A stretch of DNA of 37,706 nucleotides from Bacteroidota bacterium (GTDB taxonomy: Bacteria; Bacteroidota; Bacteroidia; Sphingobacteriales; Sphingobacteriaceae): contig JABDGE010000032.1 in the NCBI GenBank assembly GCA_013286235.1, forward strand, positions 1 through 37,706. The letters run 5' to 3'. The notes beneath the pieces were generated by a model. It was not told the origin of the DNA, ran no database searches, and saw only the letters and a program-made list of their open reading frames with translations. How positions within the stretch are numbered: position 1 is the first letter of the stretch; the number at the start of each line of letters is the position of its first letter. Shown here one piece after another: positions 18,166 to 27,352 of the stretch. The position numbers and the translations under genes were made by a program.

Positions 18166-21100
18166 GTGAAAACATTTTTTCTTAACTCAATTTTTTTTGT
18201 TTTTGTGTTGCTGTGCGGGAGGGCGGTGTTTGCTCAAACTGCTCCAAACATCCATTATAACGGCGGCACCAATGCTGTAACTTTTACGGACGGAACGGCA
18301 GGCTCTTTTTCGCCGGCAAACTCAGGCGGAACGGTACCTGCCCTGGCTTATGGTACTGTAACCACCCCTTATGGCAGTACAACAGGCGCATCGGGCTATA
18401 CGAACGCCACTGGCAATCTTGCACTATTTCATACAGAAGAAACCTTAATTGGCGACGGCGTAGGAAATTTGTATGTAGCTGACTTTTTAAATAACGTGAT
18501 CCGGAAAATAGTGGTTTCCACTGGGACTGTGACAACGTTTGCGGGCACAGGCACAGCGGGAATCACAAACGGCTCAAGCGCCTTAACGTCTGCATTTTAT
18601 GAGCCGATCGCTCTTTGCCTGGACCCAGGCGGAACGAACTTATACGTTGGGGAACTATCTGGCGGGAATGGCGATATCAGGAAAATTAACCTTTCAACCG
18701 GCGTTGTTTCAACTTTTGTACCAACACCTACCGGTGATGCCTTTGCACCCTATGGTTTAACGACAGACGCATCAGGAACGAACCTGTATTATTCGGATTT
18801 GGTAAGCAATACGATCTGCAAAGTATTAATTTCTAACGGTGTCGTCACCACGTACGCAGGGAACGGAACGCCTGGAAGCACAAATAGTGCAACGCTGACG
18901 TCGGCAGAATTTAACGGGCCAATGGGAATAGCGTTTGATGCCTCTGGAGACCTGTTTGTCGCTGAGTATTACAACAACGATGTTCGGGAAATTAACGCTA
19001 CCTCGGGGGTAACGCTGTTTGCGGGATCAGCCGCCGGGACAGCAGGCGCGACAAACGGAACCGGAACCGGCGCGGAGTTCAGTGAACTCCATTCGATCAC
19101 GCTGGATCCGGCAGGGAATATGTATTTAGCCGACGACGGCAATGATCTGATTAGAAAAGTAACACCTGGAGCGGTCGTCACTACATTTGCGGGAGAGGCT
19201 AGCACCCCCGGCACGACCAATGGTACCACTTTTACAACATCCACCCTTGGTTTCCCTGGTCATATGTGGATCGATGGCTTCGGGAATCTGTATGTGCCTG
19301 ATTATATCTACAATAATATCAGGCAGTTAACTATTTGTGGTTACGCGATATCGGGCACTTTACCAGCGGGCGTTACATTTGACGGGACTACCGGCACACT
19401 ATCAGGCACCGCTACGGTGACCGGTACTTTTCCGGTAACCATTACTGCTTATAATTTTTATGGAAAGTCAAACGCCGCGGTAACGATAACCTGTAATCCG
19501 TCTGCGCCAAATATATCCTATAGCACGCCGAATGGTTATGCGATTGGCAGGGCAATGACCACTTTATCCCCAACCAACGCCGGCGGTGCCGTTACAGCAA
19601 CAACAAGCTATAGCACAACCGGCACCACGGTGCTTAATGCGGTTACTAACGGCCTGAATCAACCATATGGAATGGGCGCAGACCCAACCGGGAACGTGTA
19701 TGTGGTGAACTATGGCGGGAAAACCGTCACCGAGTACAGTACTGCCGGCGTCGCGACGACCTATTCGACCAACGTACCTGCCGGACCAGTGGGAATCACG
19801 TTTGACTCATCGGGCAATGCCTATGTGCTTGGCGAAAGTTCAGAGACGGTTGTTAAATTTACCGGGGGTATGTCGGGCACGACAAGTACTATCGTTACCG
19901 GCACCACAGCGCCGACAGCGATTGCTATTGATGCGTCGAATAATTTATTCGTGGCCAATATTGCAGGTGCTAACCGTGTGCAAAAATACACTTCATCGGG
20001 CACCCCCTTGTTGACCATCATCGGGAGTGCGACCTATCCTATGTCGGCTGGTATCGGCGTTGATGCATCCGATAACCTATGGGTCGCTGATAATCATTTG
20101 GGTTCCTCGGTGGATGAATATAATTCCGCCGGAACACTTGTACAAGAGCTTTCACGGGGCAGTGCGAACTCCGCTATTTATATAGATGGCGCAAATAACG
20201 ATTTTTTGACAACCACCACCGGAGAGTATGTAGCTGTTTATACCCCAGGCTGGGCGGCGGCAACCCAAACCATAACGCCACCATTTTCGAGTCCGCGCGG
20301 AGTTGTGACCGACCATTTGGGGAATATTTACGTATCGGATTATACCACCGAGACGGTGAAAAAATATGCTCCCACTTCGGGATATTTCCTTGCCGGCACT
20401 TTGCCCCCCGGCCTGTCTTTCAGCTCAACCACCGGGGCCATCACCGGAACCCCGACGGCAGTTTTCTCCGGATCGTACAGCGTAACTGCCTACAATGTCA
20501 CCGGTAAGAGCACCAGCAATACGTTTACCATCAACTGCGGTTATGCCCCGTCAATTTCATATAATACGCCTGACGATTACCTCGTAAATACAGGGATCAC
20601 CGCCTTAACGCCAGGTTATACTACCGGAACGGTTTCCGGCGCCTGGTCGGTTTCTCCTTCGCTTCCGGCGGGGCTAACACTGAACACGTCAACCGGGGTA
20701 ATAACCGGAACGCCGACCGTTCTGTCATCCCCAACGAATTATACCGTAACCACCAGCAACCAGTATGGCTCGACAAGCACCATGGTCAACATAACGGTAT
20801 ATTCGGCGCCAGCGTTCAGCTACTCACCCAACCCTGTAAATTACCCGGTAAACGTGGCGATAACCCCGTTGACGCCGGCTGTTACCGCCGGACCTGTAAT
20901 ACCGTATCGGACAAATGGGTGGAATTTCACGCCCATTACTTTCGAAACGGGTTTAACCACGCCCTGGGGCATAGCTTCGGATGCCAATGGCAATGTCTAT
21001 GTAACCAGCTATACGGGTAATACAATTGTGGAGTACAACTCGAGCGGAACGGCCCTGGGTACTTATACTACCACCGCTAATGTGCCCGGGGTGACCGTTG

Positions 21101-24100
21101 ATCCTTCCGGCAACGTTTATGCGCTACTGGCTAATGGCAATATTTACAAGTACACCAGTTTTGGCGCCGGCACCTTACTAACCAGCACCATATACAACTA
21201 TGTATCTGCTGAGGGAGGCAACCTCACCGAGGCGGGTTACGGCATCGCATCAGATGCATCGGGGAATCTTTACATTACAGATAATTATGATAGCGTTGTA
21301 TGGAAATATACTGCAGCCACCGGCATTTGCGCTATACTTGTGCCTGCCGGGACCACCGGCATCAGCGGCCCGTCCGGCATCGCGGTTAACTCAATAGGGA
21401 ATATTTATATCGACAATGTGACTAACGGGGCCGTGGTGGTATGCAACTCATCCGGCACTTACCAATCGGAAACTTGCTGCTATAGCCAGCCTCCATATAG
21501 CGTGTGTCTTGATGCTGTCGGTGATTTGGATGTTGGCATGTCGCCAGACAGGGGAATAACGATAGATCCTTCGTACAACATCTATTATACGGACTATGCT
21601 GCCGGCACGGTTACCAAATTGACCCCCAACTTTTACCAGGTCACCGCCGGCGGGGCGCTGCCACCCGGGATCACCTTTAATACAACCACCGGCACCTTCA
21701 GCGGTATGCCTACAGCGGCTTTCGGCCCGGTGACCTATACCATCAGCGCGTACGGCTACAACTGGACCACCGGAAGCACGAGCGTAACCATCAGCTGCTA
21801 CAATTCCTACGATTGGACAGGCGCCGCCAGCAGCGACTGGAACCTTACTACCAACTGGGAGGCGGGCCTTGTACCCGGGAGTGGCAATACGGCTAACATC
21901 GGTGTAAATTACGCCTTTACGAACCAGCCTGTGATAGGGTTTAGCGGCGCAACGTCAATCAATGTGGGCGCTATCCAGATTGGCAACAGCGGAGGCCAGG
22001 CCGCCATGCTTACCGTGAACAGCGGTTATACCCTGAACGTGGTAACCACTTCAGGCGGCTCGGGCACGATCACCAAGCAAAGCGACGCCAACTCGCTGCA
22101 GGCTTTCGCAACAGGTTCGAGCCTTGCCGGCGCGGGGACCATCACAGCTGTTAACCTCGATGTGATTGGTTCAACCACCTTAGGCAGCTCTTATACCGAA
22201 ACGTTCTCGTCGTCGGTAGCCAGCCTGCAGCTTTCGGGAGCGGTTAACCTTACCTCCGGCTTTTCCGCCTATGCGCAAAATGCCGCTTTTAATTTGACAG
22301 GTGGCATCGCTTCGGTAACCGGGCCTTTAACCACAACCAATGCGGCAGGCGGCACCTCGACATTCGGTATAGTGCCAACTGCCACCGCTACTTTGCAGTT
22401 AGCCAATTCAACGCCGCTGTCGGGTCTATCAGCAATTGGCACCAATGTGACTAATTTTAATAATTCAGGCGCGACCATCGAATATTCAGGCGCAGCCCAA
22501 ACGTTTTATACCGATGCAGCGGTGACTAACCTATCTAACATCATCAGCTACCAAAACATTAAGTTCTCGGGGACCGGCGTAAAATCGCCAACTGGCGGCA
22601 ATCTTAACGTTGCAGGCGACTTTACCAACGCGATGGCCAATGATGCTACTGACTATGTAACATTAACCGGCACCCCGGTCTACTTTAACGGCGCTGGTCC
22701 GCAGAATATTTATGCGGGCGCGGGAACAGGCACCGTGTTTAATAACCTCACCTTTAATGGCAGCGGCGCTACCACCATACAAAGCGGCATGGCCTATGTG
22801 GACGATGCAGGTACATTAACGATGGCAGGCACAGCCACCCTGGCTGCAGGCGGACTCCTGACTTTGAACTCGGATGCAACCGGTACCGCAGCTATCGCCC
22901 CGATCAGTTCGGGTACGCCAATAACCGGAACGGTTAACGTACAGCGTTATATCTCGGCCGAAAGGGGTTACCGTTTGCTGTCGTCGCCGGTTAATGCAGG
23001 ATCCACCGGAAACGGCACTTACAGCATAAATTATTTATTGAACAGCCTGTATCTTACCGGCAGCGGTACTGGCTTTACGCACACCGGCAACCCAAGTTTG
23101 TATTTGTATGATGAAGGTTTTGTGCCGCAATATTCCACTTTCTATAATAGTAATTTTATCGCAGTCAGCTCAATGAGCAGCGGGACAGGATCAACACCAA
23201 CCTACCCGGTGAATGTAAACGGGGCCGGCTTAACCGGATCCTATTCTATCCCTGTGGGTAACGGTTATTATTGCTTTTATCGCGGTAACCTGAGTGAAGG
23301 CACTTCCGACCTGACCAACCCGGCCTATTCAGGTGTATTACCCTCAACGGTAACCGCATCAGGTACTTTGAACCAGGGATCGATAACTTTTACAAACTGG
23401 TTCGCGGGCACTTCTTATCTGGGCGGTATCAGCCAGCACTATAACCTGATAGGTAACCCTTATGCCAGCGCCATCGATCTGGCTACCGTTCAAAGCGCAA
23501 CGACTACCAGCGGCATTTACATAACCCCTTACAGCGGCGGCGCAGGTATCACCCATTTTGTTTACGAGCTGAAGCCATCCAGCAACGTTTATTCGGTGTA
23601 TAACCTGAGTAACCCGGGCATGAGCACCAACAATGCTTCAGAGTACATTGCAAGCGGGCAAGGCTTTTTTGTGGAAGCGCACGGAACCACTTCGCGACTG
23701 GTGTTTAATGAAAGCGCCAAAGCTACGTCGACGAATGCCAATACGCCGGGGTTCATGAACAAACGGGTGAATAACGTTGCCGCCATCAACACCGGTGGAG
23801 CGAACCCGGTATTACGACTAAAAATGTCGCTCGATACCATCAACAACGAGGAGACCTTGGTTTCCTTTAGCCCGACTGCCCAAACCGGCTTTGTTGTCAA
23901 TGAAGATGCGGCTCACAAGGCCGGCGAGGGTTTGGTGGGTTTCACCAGCATCTCGAGCGATAATGTACCGCTGGCGATCAATATGCTGCCGCTGGCGGCA
24001 ACTCAAACCATTCCGCTGCGGACCGTGGCCACCAATGATGGCTTATACAACATCAGCCTCTCGCAGGACGCTCCCTTACCTGCACTATACGATATCTGGC

Positions 24101-24792
24101 TGATGGATGCCTATAAAAAGGATTCGCTGGATATTAAGAATAACCCAACCTACAATTTTGATATCCTGCACTCGGACACCAATTCATTCGGCGACCACCG
24201 CTTTAGCCTGGTGATCCGCCAGAACCAAGCGCTGATGGTACACCTGCTAAGTTTTAACGCGATAAAGGCTACCGGGGGCGATAATGTGATCTGGATCACG
24301 GAAAACGAAGCGCGCTATACACATTTCGCAGTTCAGCGGAGCACCGATGGCGGACAGACTTTTACCACTCTGGACAGTTTGGTGTCAAGCGGCCTGGGGA
24401 ACTACAGTTATCTTGACAATAAACCGGTGCAAGGGGCCAACAGTTACCGCCTGCGGTTGACCGACCTGAATGACAACATCACCTATTCCAACGTGGTCAC
24501 CATTATGTACGCCAATACCGGTAACCAGGTTGCCCTGAACGGCTTTATGGTTTACCCGAACCCGACAGCGGGGGCGTTTAACCTTTCCATCAATCAACCG
24601 ACTGCCACTGCTACTGCTGCCTATACCATCCAGATCGTCAACAACCTGGGCGTGGTGCTCAAAACAGCCCAATCATCATCACCGCAATGGCAAACCGATG
24701 TAAGCGCGCTGGTACCCGGAACTTATTTTATCACGGTAATGAATACCAATACGAATACGCTGGTGGGGAGAAGTGCGTTTGTGAAGTTGTGA
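18166..24792 (+). CDS. Giant secreted NHL-propeller/Ig-like protein with T9SS type A sorting domain
   Basis: 2208 residues from a GTG start, with a signal peptide (1-23, ending VFA/Q). Residues about 25-447 form one NHL propeller plus He_PIG Ig module nearly identical in plan to those of the gene at 1056. Then come a variant propeller (from about 448, NISYSTPNGYAIG, blades such as GNVYVVNYGGKTVTEY), an Ig-only domain (about 795-882), a second variant propeller (from about 883) with its Ig domain, a region opening YDWTGAASSDWNLTTNW (about 1215), a beta-rich stretch, and a T9SS type A tail from about 2125 (GFMVYPNPTAGAFNL ... SAFVKL). Export through Sec and then T9SS to the cell surface or medium is expected. 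No catalytic residues were recognised, so a binding or structural role is likely. It is intact, unlike its paralogue, and lies 373 bp after the response regulator on the same strand. Confidence 0.92.
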   Translation: MKTFFLNSIFFVFVLLCGRAVFAQTAPNIHYNGGTNAVTFTDGTAGSFSPANSGGTVPALAYGTVTTPYGSTTGASGYTNATGNLALFHTEETLIGDGVGNLYVADFLNNVIRKIVVSTGTVTTFAGTGTAGITNGSSALTSAFYEPIALCLDPGGTNLYVGELSGGNGDIRKINLSTGVVSTFVPTPTGDAFAPYGLTTDASGTNLYYSDLVSNTICKVLISNGVVTTYAGNGTPGSTNSATLTSAEFNGPMGIAFDASGDLFVAEYYNNDVREINATSGVTLFAGSAAGTAGATNGTGTGAEFSELHSITLDPAGNMYLADDGNDLIRKVTPGAVVTTFAGEASTPGTTNGTTFTTSTLGFPGHMWIDGFGNLYVPDYIYNNIRQLTICGYAISGTLPAGVTFDGTTGTLSGTATVTGTFPVTITAYNFYGKSNAAVTITCNPSAPNISYSTPNGYAIGRAMTTLSPTNAGGAVTATTSYSTTGTTVLNAVTNGLNQPYGMGADPTGNVYVVNYGGKTVTEYSTAGVATTYSTNVPAGPVGITFDSSGNAYVLGESSETVVKFTGGMSGTTSTIVTGTTAPTAIAIDASNNLFVANIAGANRVQKYTSSGTPLLTIIGSATYPMSAGIGVDASDNLWVADNHLGSSVDEYNSAGTLVQELSRGSANSAIYIDGANNDFLTTTTGEYVAVYTPGWAAATQTITPPFSSPRGVVTDHLGNIYVSDYTTETVKKYAPTSGYFLAGTLPPGLSFSSTTGAITGTPTAVFSGSYSVTAYNVTGKSTSNTFTINCGYAPSISYNTPDDYLVNTGITALTPGYTTGTVSGAWSVSPSLPAGLTLNTSTGVITGTPTVLSSPTNYTVTTSNQYGSTSTMVNITVYSAPAFSYSPNPVNYPVNVAITPLTPAVTAGPVIPYRTNGWNFTPITFETGLTTPWGIASDANGNVYVTSYTGNTIVEYNSSGTALGTYTTTANVPGVTVDPSGNVYALLANGNIYKYTSFGAGTLLTSTIYNYVSAEGGNLTEAGYGIASDASGNLYITDNYDSVVWKYTAATGICAILVPAGTTGISGPSGIAVNSIGNIYIDNVTNGAVVVCNSSGTYQSETCCYSQPPYSVCLDAVGDLDVGMSPDRGITIDPSYNIYYTDYAAGTVTKLTPNFYQVTAGGALPPGITFNTTTGTFSGMPTAAFGPVTYTISAYGYNWTTGSTSVTISCYNSYDWTGAASSDWNLTTNWEAGLVPGSGNTANIGVNYAFTNQPVIGFSGATSINVGAIQIGNSGGQAAMLTVNSGYTLNVVTTSGGSGTITKQSDANSLQAFATGSSLAGAGTITAVNLDVIGSTTLGSSYTETFSSSVASLQLSGAVNLTSGFSAYAQNAAFNLTGGIASVTGPLTTTNAAGGTSTFGIVPTATATLQLANSTPLSGLSAIGTNVTNFNNSGATIEYSGAAQTFYTDAAVTNLSNIISYQNIKFSGTGVKSPTGGNLNVAGDFTNAMANDATDYVTLTGTPVYFNGAGPQNIYAGAGTGTVFNNLTFNGSGATTIQSGMAYVDDAGTLTMAGTATLAAGGLLTLNSDATGTAAIAPISSGTPITGTVNVQRYISAERGYRLLSSPVNAGSTGNGTYSINYLLNSLYLTGSGTGFTHTGNPSLYLYDEGFVPQYSTFYNSNFIAVSSMSSGTGSTPTYPVNVNGAGLTGSYSIPVGNGYYCFYRGNLSEGTSDLTNPAYSGVLPSTVTASGTLNQGSITFTNWFAGTSYLGGISQHYNLIGNPYASAIDLATVQSATTTSGIYITPYSGGAGITHFVYELKPSSNVYSVYNLSNPGMSTNNASEYIASGQGFFVEAHGTTSRLVFNESAKATSTNANTPGFMNKRVNNVAAINTGGANPVLRLKMSLDTINNEETLVSFSPTAQTGFVVNEDAAHKAGEGLVGFTSISSDNVPLAINMLPLAATQTIPLRTVATNDGLYNISLSQDAPLPALYDIWLMDAYKKDSLDIKNNPTYNFDILHSDTNSFGDHRFSLVIRQNQALMVHLLSFNAIKATGGDNVIWITENEARYTHFAVQRSTDGGQTFTTLDSLVSSGLGNYSYLDNKPVQGANSYRLRLTDLNDNITYSNVVTIMYANTGNQVALNGFMVYPNPTAGAFNLSINQPTATATAAYTIQIVNNLGVVLKTAQSSSPQWQTDVSALVPGTYFITVMNTNTNTLVGRSAFVKL
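22930..24792 (+). repeat. C-terminal block shared with the first giant gene
   Basis: Partner of 11487-13362. DNA similarity rises toward the 3' end, where 75 bases including the stop codon are identical, which points to recent duplication or gene conversion of the tail. Confidence 0.8.
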
Positions 24793-24846
24793 TTTAGTGA
24801 TTAGTTCGAAGGACTCCTTCGGAGAGGGTAGAGATTAGAGAAAGTC

Positions 24847-24870
24847 CGGATCCGATAGCTATCGGATCCG
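24847..24870. repeat. 24-bp perfect palindrome centred on GATAGCTATC
   Basis: CGGATCC, then GATAGCTATC flanked symmetrically, then GGATCCG: a perfect inverted repeat with no loop. Related but degenerate elements lie at about 25257-25280 (GGATAGCTATCGGGATTCGG) and 33909-33933 (CGATAGCGATTGGGATTCGG), all intergenic. Confidence 0.75.
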
Positions 24871-25083
24871 AAGGAAGCTGCGACTGACGTCCGCCAGTTG
24901 GCGGATAACTTGGTTATATAGAATTAGAAAAAGAAGATGAACAACGAGCAATTATGTTTAGGCAGGCCAAAACGGCTTTCGCAATTCGCTATGCGGTTAA
25001 GAAAAACCACGGCCTAAGAAGGGCATTGAATTGCTTTAATAATATGCCTTCCGGGTCGCTGTCCACGTTGCACCAGCCTCGGC

Positions 25084-25221
25084 CTATTGTGAATTGGAGA
25101 AGAATGAGCCTGTGGCTCCAGGGCTAACAGGTATGGTGTCAACGATAAAAACATCTACCCCTTCATTCAATTCTTTTGCCACCTTAATTTGTTCTTGGGT
25201 TGCAGGAGTCATTTCTCCCAT
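25084..25221 (-). pseudogene. Possible small gene or gene fragment, 45 residues
   Basis: The minus-strand ATG at 25221 opens a frame starting [18 protein letters not shown] and ending at a TAG at 25084. Amino-acid usage looks protein-like (a short amphipathic helix, then VDVFIVDTIPVSPGATG), but I do not recognise a family. The frame is open a little further upstream into the repeat at 25257-25280, where it meets a stop. It may be the 3' end of a gene whose front part was replaced by repeat DNA, or chance. Confidence 0.25.
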
Positions 25222-25290
25222 CCCCAAAAACCATCTTTCAGACTTCCAGACTTCCCGTCCGGATAGCTATCGGGATTCGGACTAAAACCC

Positions 25291-25298
25291 TAACTTTG
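25291..25298 (+). promoter_or_regulatory. -7 promoter box TAACTTTG of fumC
   Basis: A perfect match to the Bacteroidota -7 consensus TAnnTTTG, 24 bases before the ATG at 25323. The -33 region 19 bases upstream reads TATC instead of TTTG, so that half is poor. Its position supports the start at 25323 rather than any upstream in-frame start. Confidence 0.5.
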
Positions 25299-25322
25299 CC
25301 CCGTCAAAAAAATGCATTTTCC

Positions 25323-26738
25323 ATGACTTTCAGAACGGAACACGATACCATGGGCGAGGTACAGGTACCTGCCGATAAATACTGGGGCGCCCAAACAGAA
25401 CGCTCACGCAATAATTTCAAGATAGGTCCTGAGGCATCCATGCCAAAGGAAATTATTGCAGCCTTCGCTTATTTAAAAAAGGCCGCCGCCTACACCAATA
25501 CCGATTGCGGCATATTGTCCGCTGAAAAGCGCGACTTGATCGCCCAGGTATGCGACGAGATACTCGCGGGCAAATTAGCCAGTGAATTTCCCCTCGTGAT
25601 ATGGCAAACCGGTTCGGGGACGCAGTCGAACATGAACGTGAACGAGGTAATCTCCAACCGCAGCCATGTGTTGCAGGGGCATCTGCTAGGCGAAGGCAAG
25701 TCCTACATCCACCCGAACGACGACGTGAATAAGTCGCAGTCGTCCAATGATACTTATCCGACCGCTATGCATATCGCCGCCTATAAAATGGTGGTGGATG
25801 TTACCATTCCCGGCGTTGAAAAACTCAGGGATACCCTGAAAGCCAAATCGGAAGCTTTTAAAACGGTGGTTAAAATTGGGCGTACCCACCTGATGGATGC
25901 GACGCCGCTTACATTGGGGCAGGAGTTTTCGGGTTATGTCTCGCAACTGGATCATGGTTTAAGGGCATTAAGAAACACGCTTGACCACCTGTCGGAACTG
26001 GCGCTTGGCGGCACAGCCGTGGGTACGGGCATCAACACGCCGAAAGGATATGATGTAAAGGTGGCGGATTATATTGCCCAATTTACCGGCCTGCCTTTCC
26101 GCACGGCGGAGAATAAATTCGAGGCACTGGCCGCACACGATGCCATTGTGGAGACCCATGGCGCTTTGAAACAAATTGCGGTATCGCTGATGAAGATTGC
26201 CAACGATATCCGGATGCTGGCCTCGGGTCCGCGCTCAGGGATAGGTGAAATACATATACCGGATAACGAACCAGGGTCCTCTATCATGCCGGGCAAGGTA
26301 AATCCAACCCAAAACGAGGCGGTTACCATGGTGGCTGCGCAGGTGATGGGTAACGATGTGGCCATTTCAATTGCCGGCTCCAACGGGCATTATGAACTGA
26401 ACGTTTTCAAACCTGTGATGGCGGCCAACTTCCTGCAATCGGCAAGGCTGATTGGCGACGCATGCGTATCGTTCAATAACAACTGCGCTGTGGGCATCGA
26501 GCCGAATTACGAGGGTATAAAAAAACATCTCGAAAATTCGTTGATGCTGGTAACGGCGCTAAACCCGCATATTGGCTACGAAAATGCAGCCAAAATCGCC
26601 AAAAAAGCGCTCAAGGAAAACACATCGCTTCGTGAATCGGCTTTGGCGCTCAATCTGCTCACCAACGAACAGTTCGACCAATGGGTGCGACCGGAAGATA
26701 TGATCGGTAGTTTACCCCCAGCCCCTAAAGGGGAGTAA
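25323..26738 (+). CDS. fumC: Fumarate hydratase, class II
   Basis: 471 residues from ATG 25323 ([16 protein letters not shown]), close to the usual 460-470 for class II fumarases. It interconverts fumarate and malate in the citric acid cycle, as a cytoplasmic homotetramer without an iron-sulfur cluster. Visible landmarks are WGAQTERS near the N-terminus, [13 protein letters not shown], the [14 protein letters not shown] segment, [16 protein letters not shown] with the conserved histidine, and the family signature [15 protein letters not shown] with the catalytic serine. The frame is open upstream to about 25200, but that stretch covers the promoter and a repeat and is not conserved. The last residues ([10 protein letters not shown]) are encoded by a CCCCAGCCCCTAAAGGGGA sequence that looks like an intergenic repeat element, so the tail is probably a late addition. 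Confidence 0.97.
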   Translation: MTFRTEHDTMGEVQVPADKYWGAQTERSRNNFKIGPEASMPKEIIAAFAYLKKAAAYTNTDCGILSAEKRDLIAQVCDEILAGKLASEFPLVIWQTGSGTQSNMNVNEVISNRSHVLQGHLLGEGKSYIHPNDDVNKSQSSNDTYPTAMHIAAYKMVVDVTIPGVEKLRDTLKAKSEAFKTVVKIGRTHLMDATPLTLGQEFSGYVSQLDHGLRALRNTLDHLSELALGGTAVGTGINTPKGYDVKVADYIAQFTGLPFRTAENKFEALAAHDAIVETHGALKQIAVSLMKIANDIRMLASGPRSGIGEIHIPDNEPGSSIMPGKVNPTQNEAVTMVAAQVMGNDVAISIAGSNGHYELNVFKPVMAANFLQSARLIGDACVSFNNNCAVGIEPNYEGIKKHLENSLMLVTALNPHIGYENAAKIAKKALKENTSLRESALALNLLTNEQFDQWVRPEDMIGSLPPAPKGE

Positions 26739-26748
26739 AATAGCTGGC

Positions 26749-27351
26749 ATGCGAAAAGGTTTTCGATCAATGTCGATGGGCTTACGATTCGCTGTGTTTC
26801 GTGCCTCCCGGCCGGAACGCAAATGTCGTCCCACTGCCTCAAAATTTCCTTTCGCCTTTCGCCTTACTGCCTACTGCCTGCTGCTTACTGCCAACTGCTC
26901 CTCCTGCTGGTTCAATCCAAATAAGCAAACGCCCGGCCAGGCGTACCTGCAGGGCGAATGGCAGCAGGATTCTGTAACAAATCAAAAGCGATTGCTCACA
27001 TATTCACTCTATCATCTTACCTTTAGCTGCGATTCGTTTTATATGTCGATACACACCTTCAGCAAGGTAAATACCGGCCCCGATACCTGTATGAGTTCGG
27101 GCCAGTGGTTCGAATACACGCGCGGTACATACGATCAAAGCAGCGATACCCTGCATCTGAAAGGTCAATTTTGTAACGCTGACAGGTCGATAAAAGATGA
27201 TAAAGGCTGTTTCCGCTCCGGGGATTATGAAGAGTATTTTAAGGTGACAAAAACAAGCGATTCGCTGGTTCAATTAGCAAGCACGACCAGCATTATACCT
27301 ATCAACGCACATTTAGTTAAACGTACATCCTGCCATCCAAAACCCATTTGA
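26749..27351 (+). CDS. Small lipoprotein-like protein following fumC
   Basis: The longest frame has 200 residues. The conserved part starts near residue 53 (SCWFNPNKQTPGQAYLQGEW) and runs through LTFSCDSFYMSIHT, a WFEYTRGTYD segment and a C-terminal PINAHLVKRTSCHP. I recall similar small lipoproteins downstream of fumarase in Pedobacter-like genomes, sometimes misnamed fumarate hydratase; that is from memory, not from a search. A short hydrophobic stretch (TAYCLLLTANC) followed by SSC resembles a weak lipobox, which suggests attachment to a membrane lipid. The start is uncertain: the first 35 or so residues are rich in arginine and look non-conserved, and the signal region is encoded by a repetitive CTGCCTACTGCCTGCTGC stretch. 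It begins 10 bp after fumC and ends one base before the nuclease gene, so an operon is likely. Function unknown. Confidence 0.7.
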   Translation: MRKGFRSMSMGLRFAVFRASRPERKCRPTASKFPFAFRLTAYCLLLTANCSSCWFNPNKQTPGQAYLQGEWQQDSVTNQKRLLTYSLYHLTFSCDSFYMSIHTFSKVNTGPDTCMSSGQWFEYTRGTYDQSSDTLHLKGQFCNADRSIKDDKGCFRSGDYEEYFKVTKTSDSLVQLASTTSIIPINAHLVKRTSCHPKPI

Positions 27352-27352
27352 T

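Larger units (their letters stand above)
24793..25322. other. 530-bp gap before fumC with palindromes and possible gene remnants
   Basis: It opens with a GATTTAGTGATTAG-type micro-repeat and a small hairpin (CGAAGG-act-CCTTCG, 24807-24821). Next is a 24-bp palindrome (24847-24870), an unremarkable stretch with a 57-codon plus-strand frame (24954-25127, no recognisable family), a 45-codon minus-strand frame (25084-25221), and a second GATAGCTATC element (about 25255-25280) just before the fumC promoter. Confidence 0.6.

Noticed and set aside
24807..24821. Hairpin CGAAGG-act-CCTTCG after the second giant gene as a terminator
   Set aside because: The stem is only six pairs and no T run follows, so it does not meet the usual pattern.
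25200..25322. N-terminal extension of fumC to the upstream in-frame start
   Set aside because: This stretch contains the TAACTTTG promoter box and a repeat element, and the predicted residues have no place in class II fumarases. The ATG at 25323 gives a normal-length enzyme.
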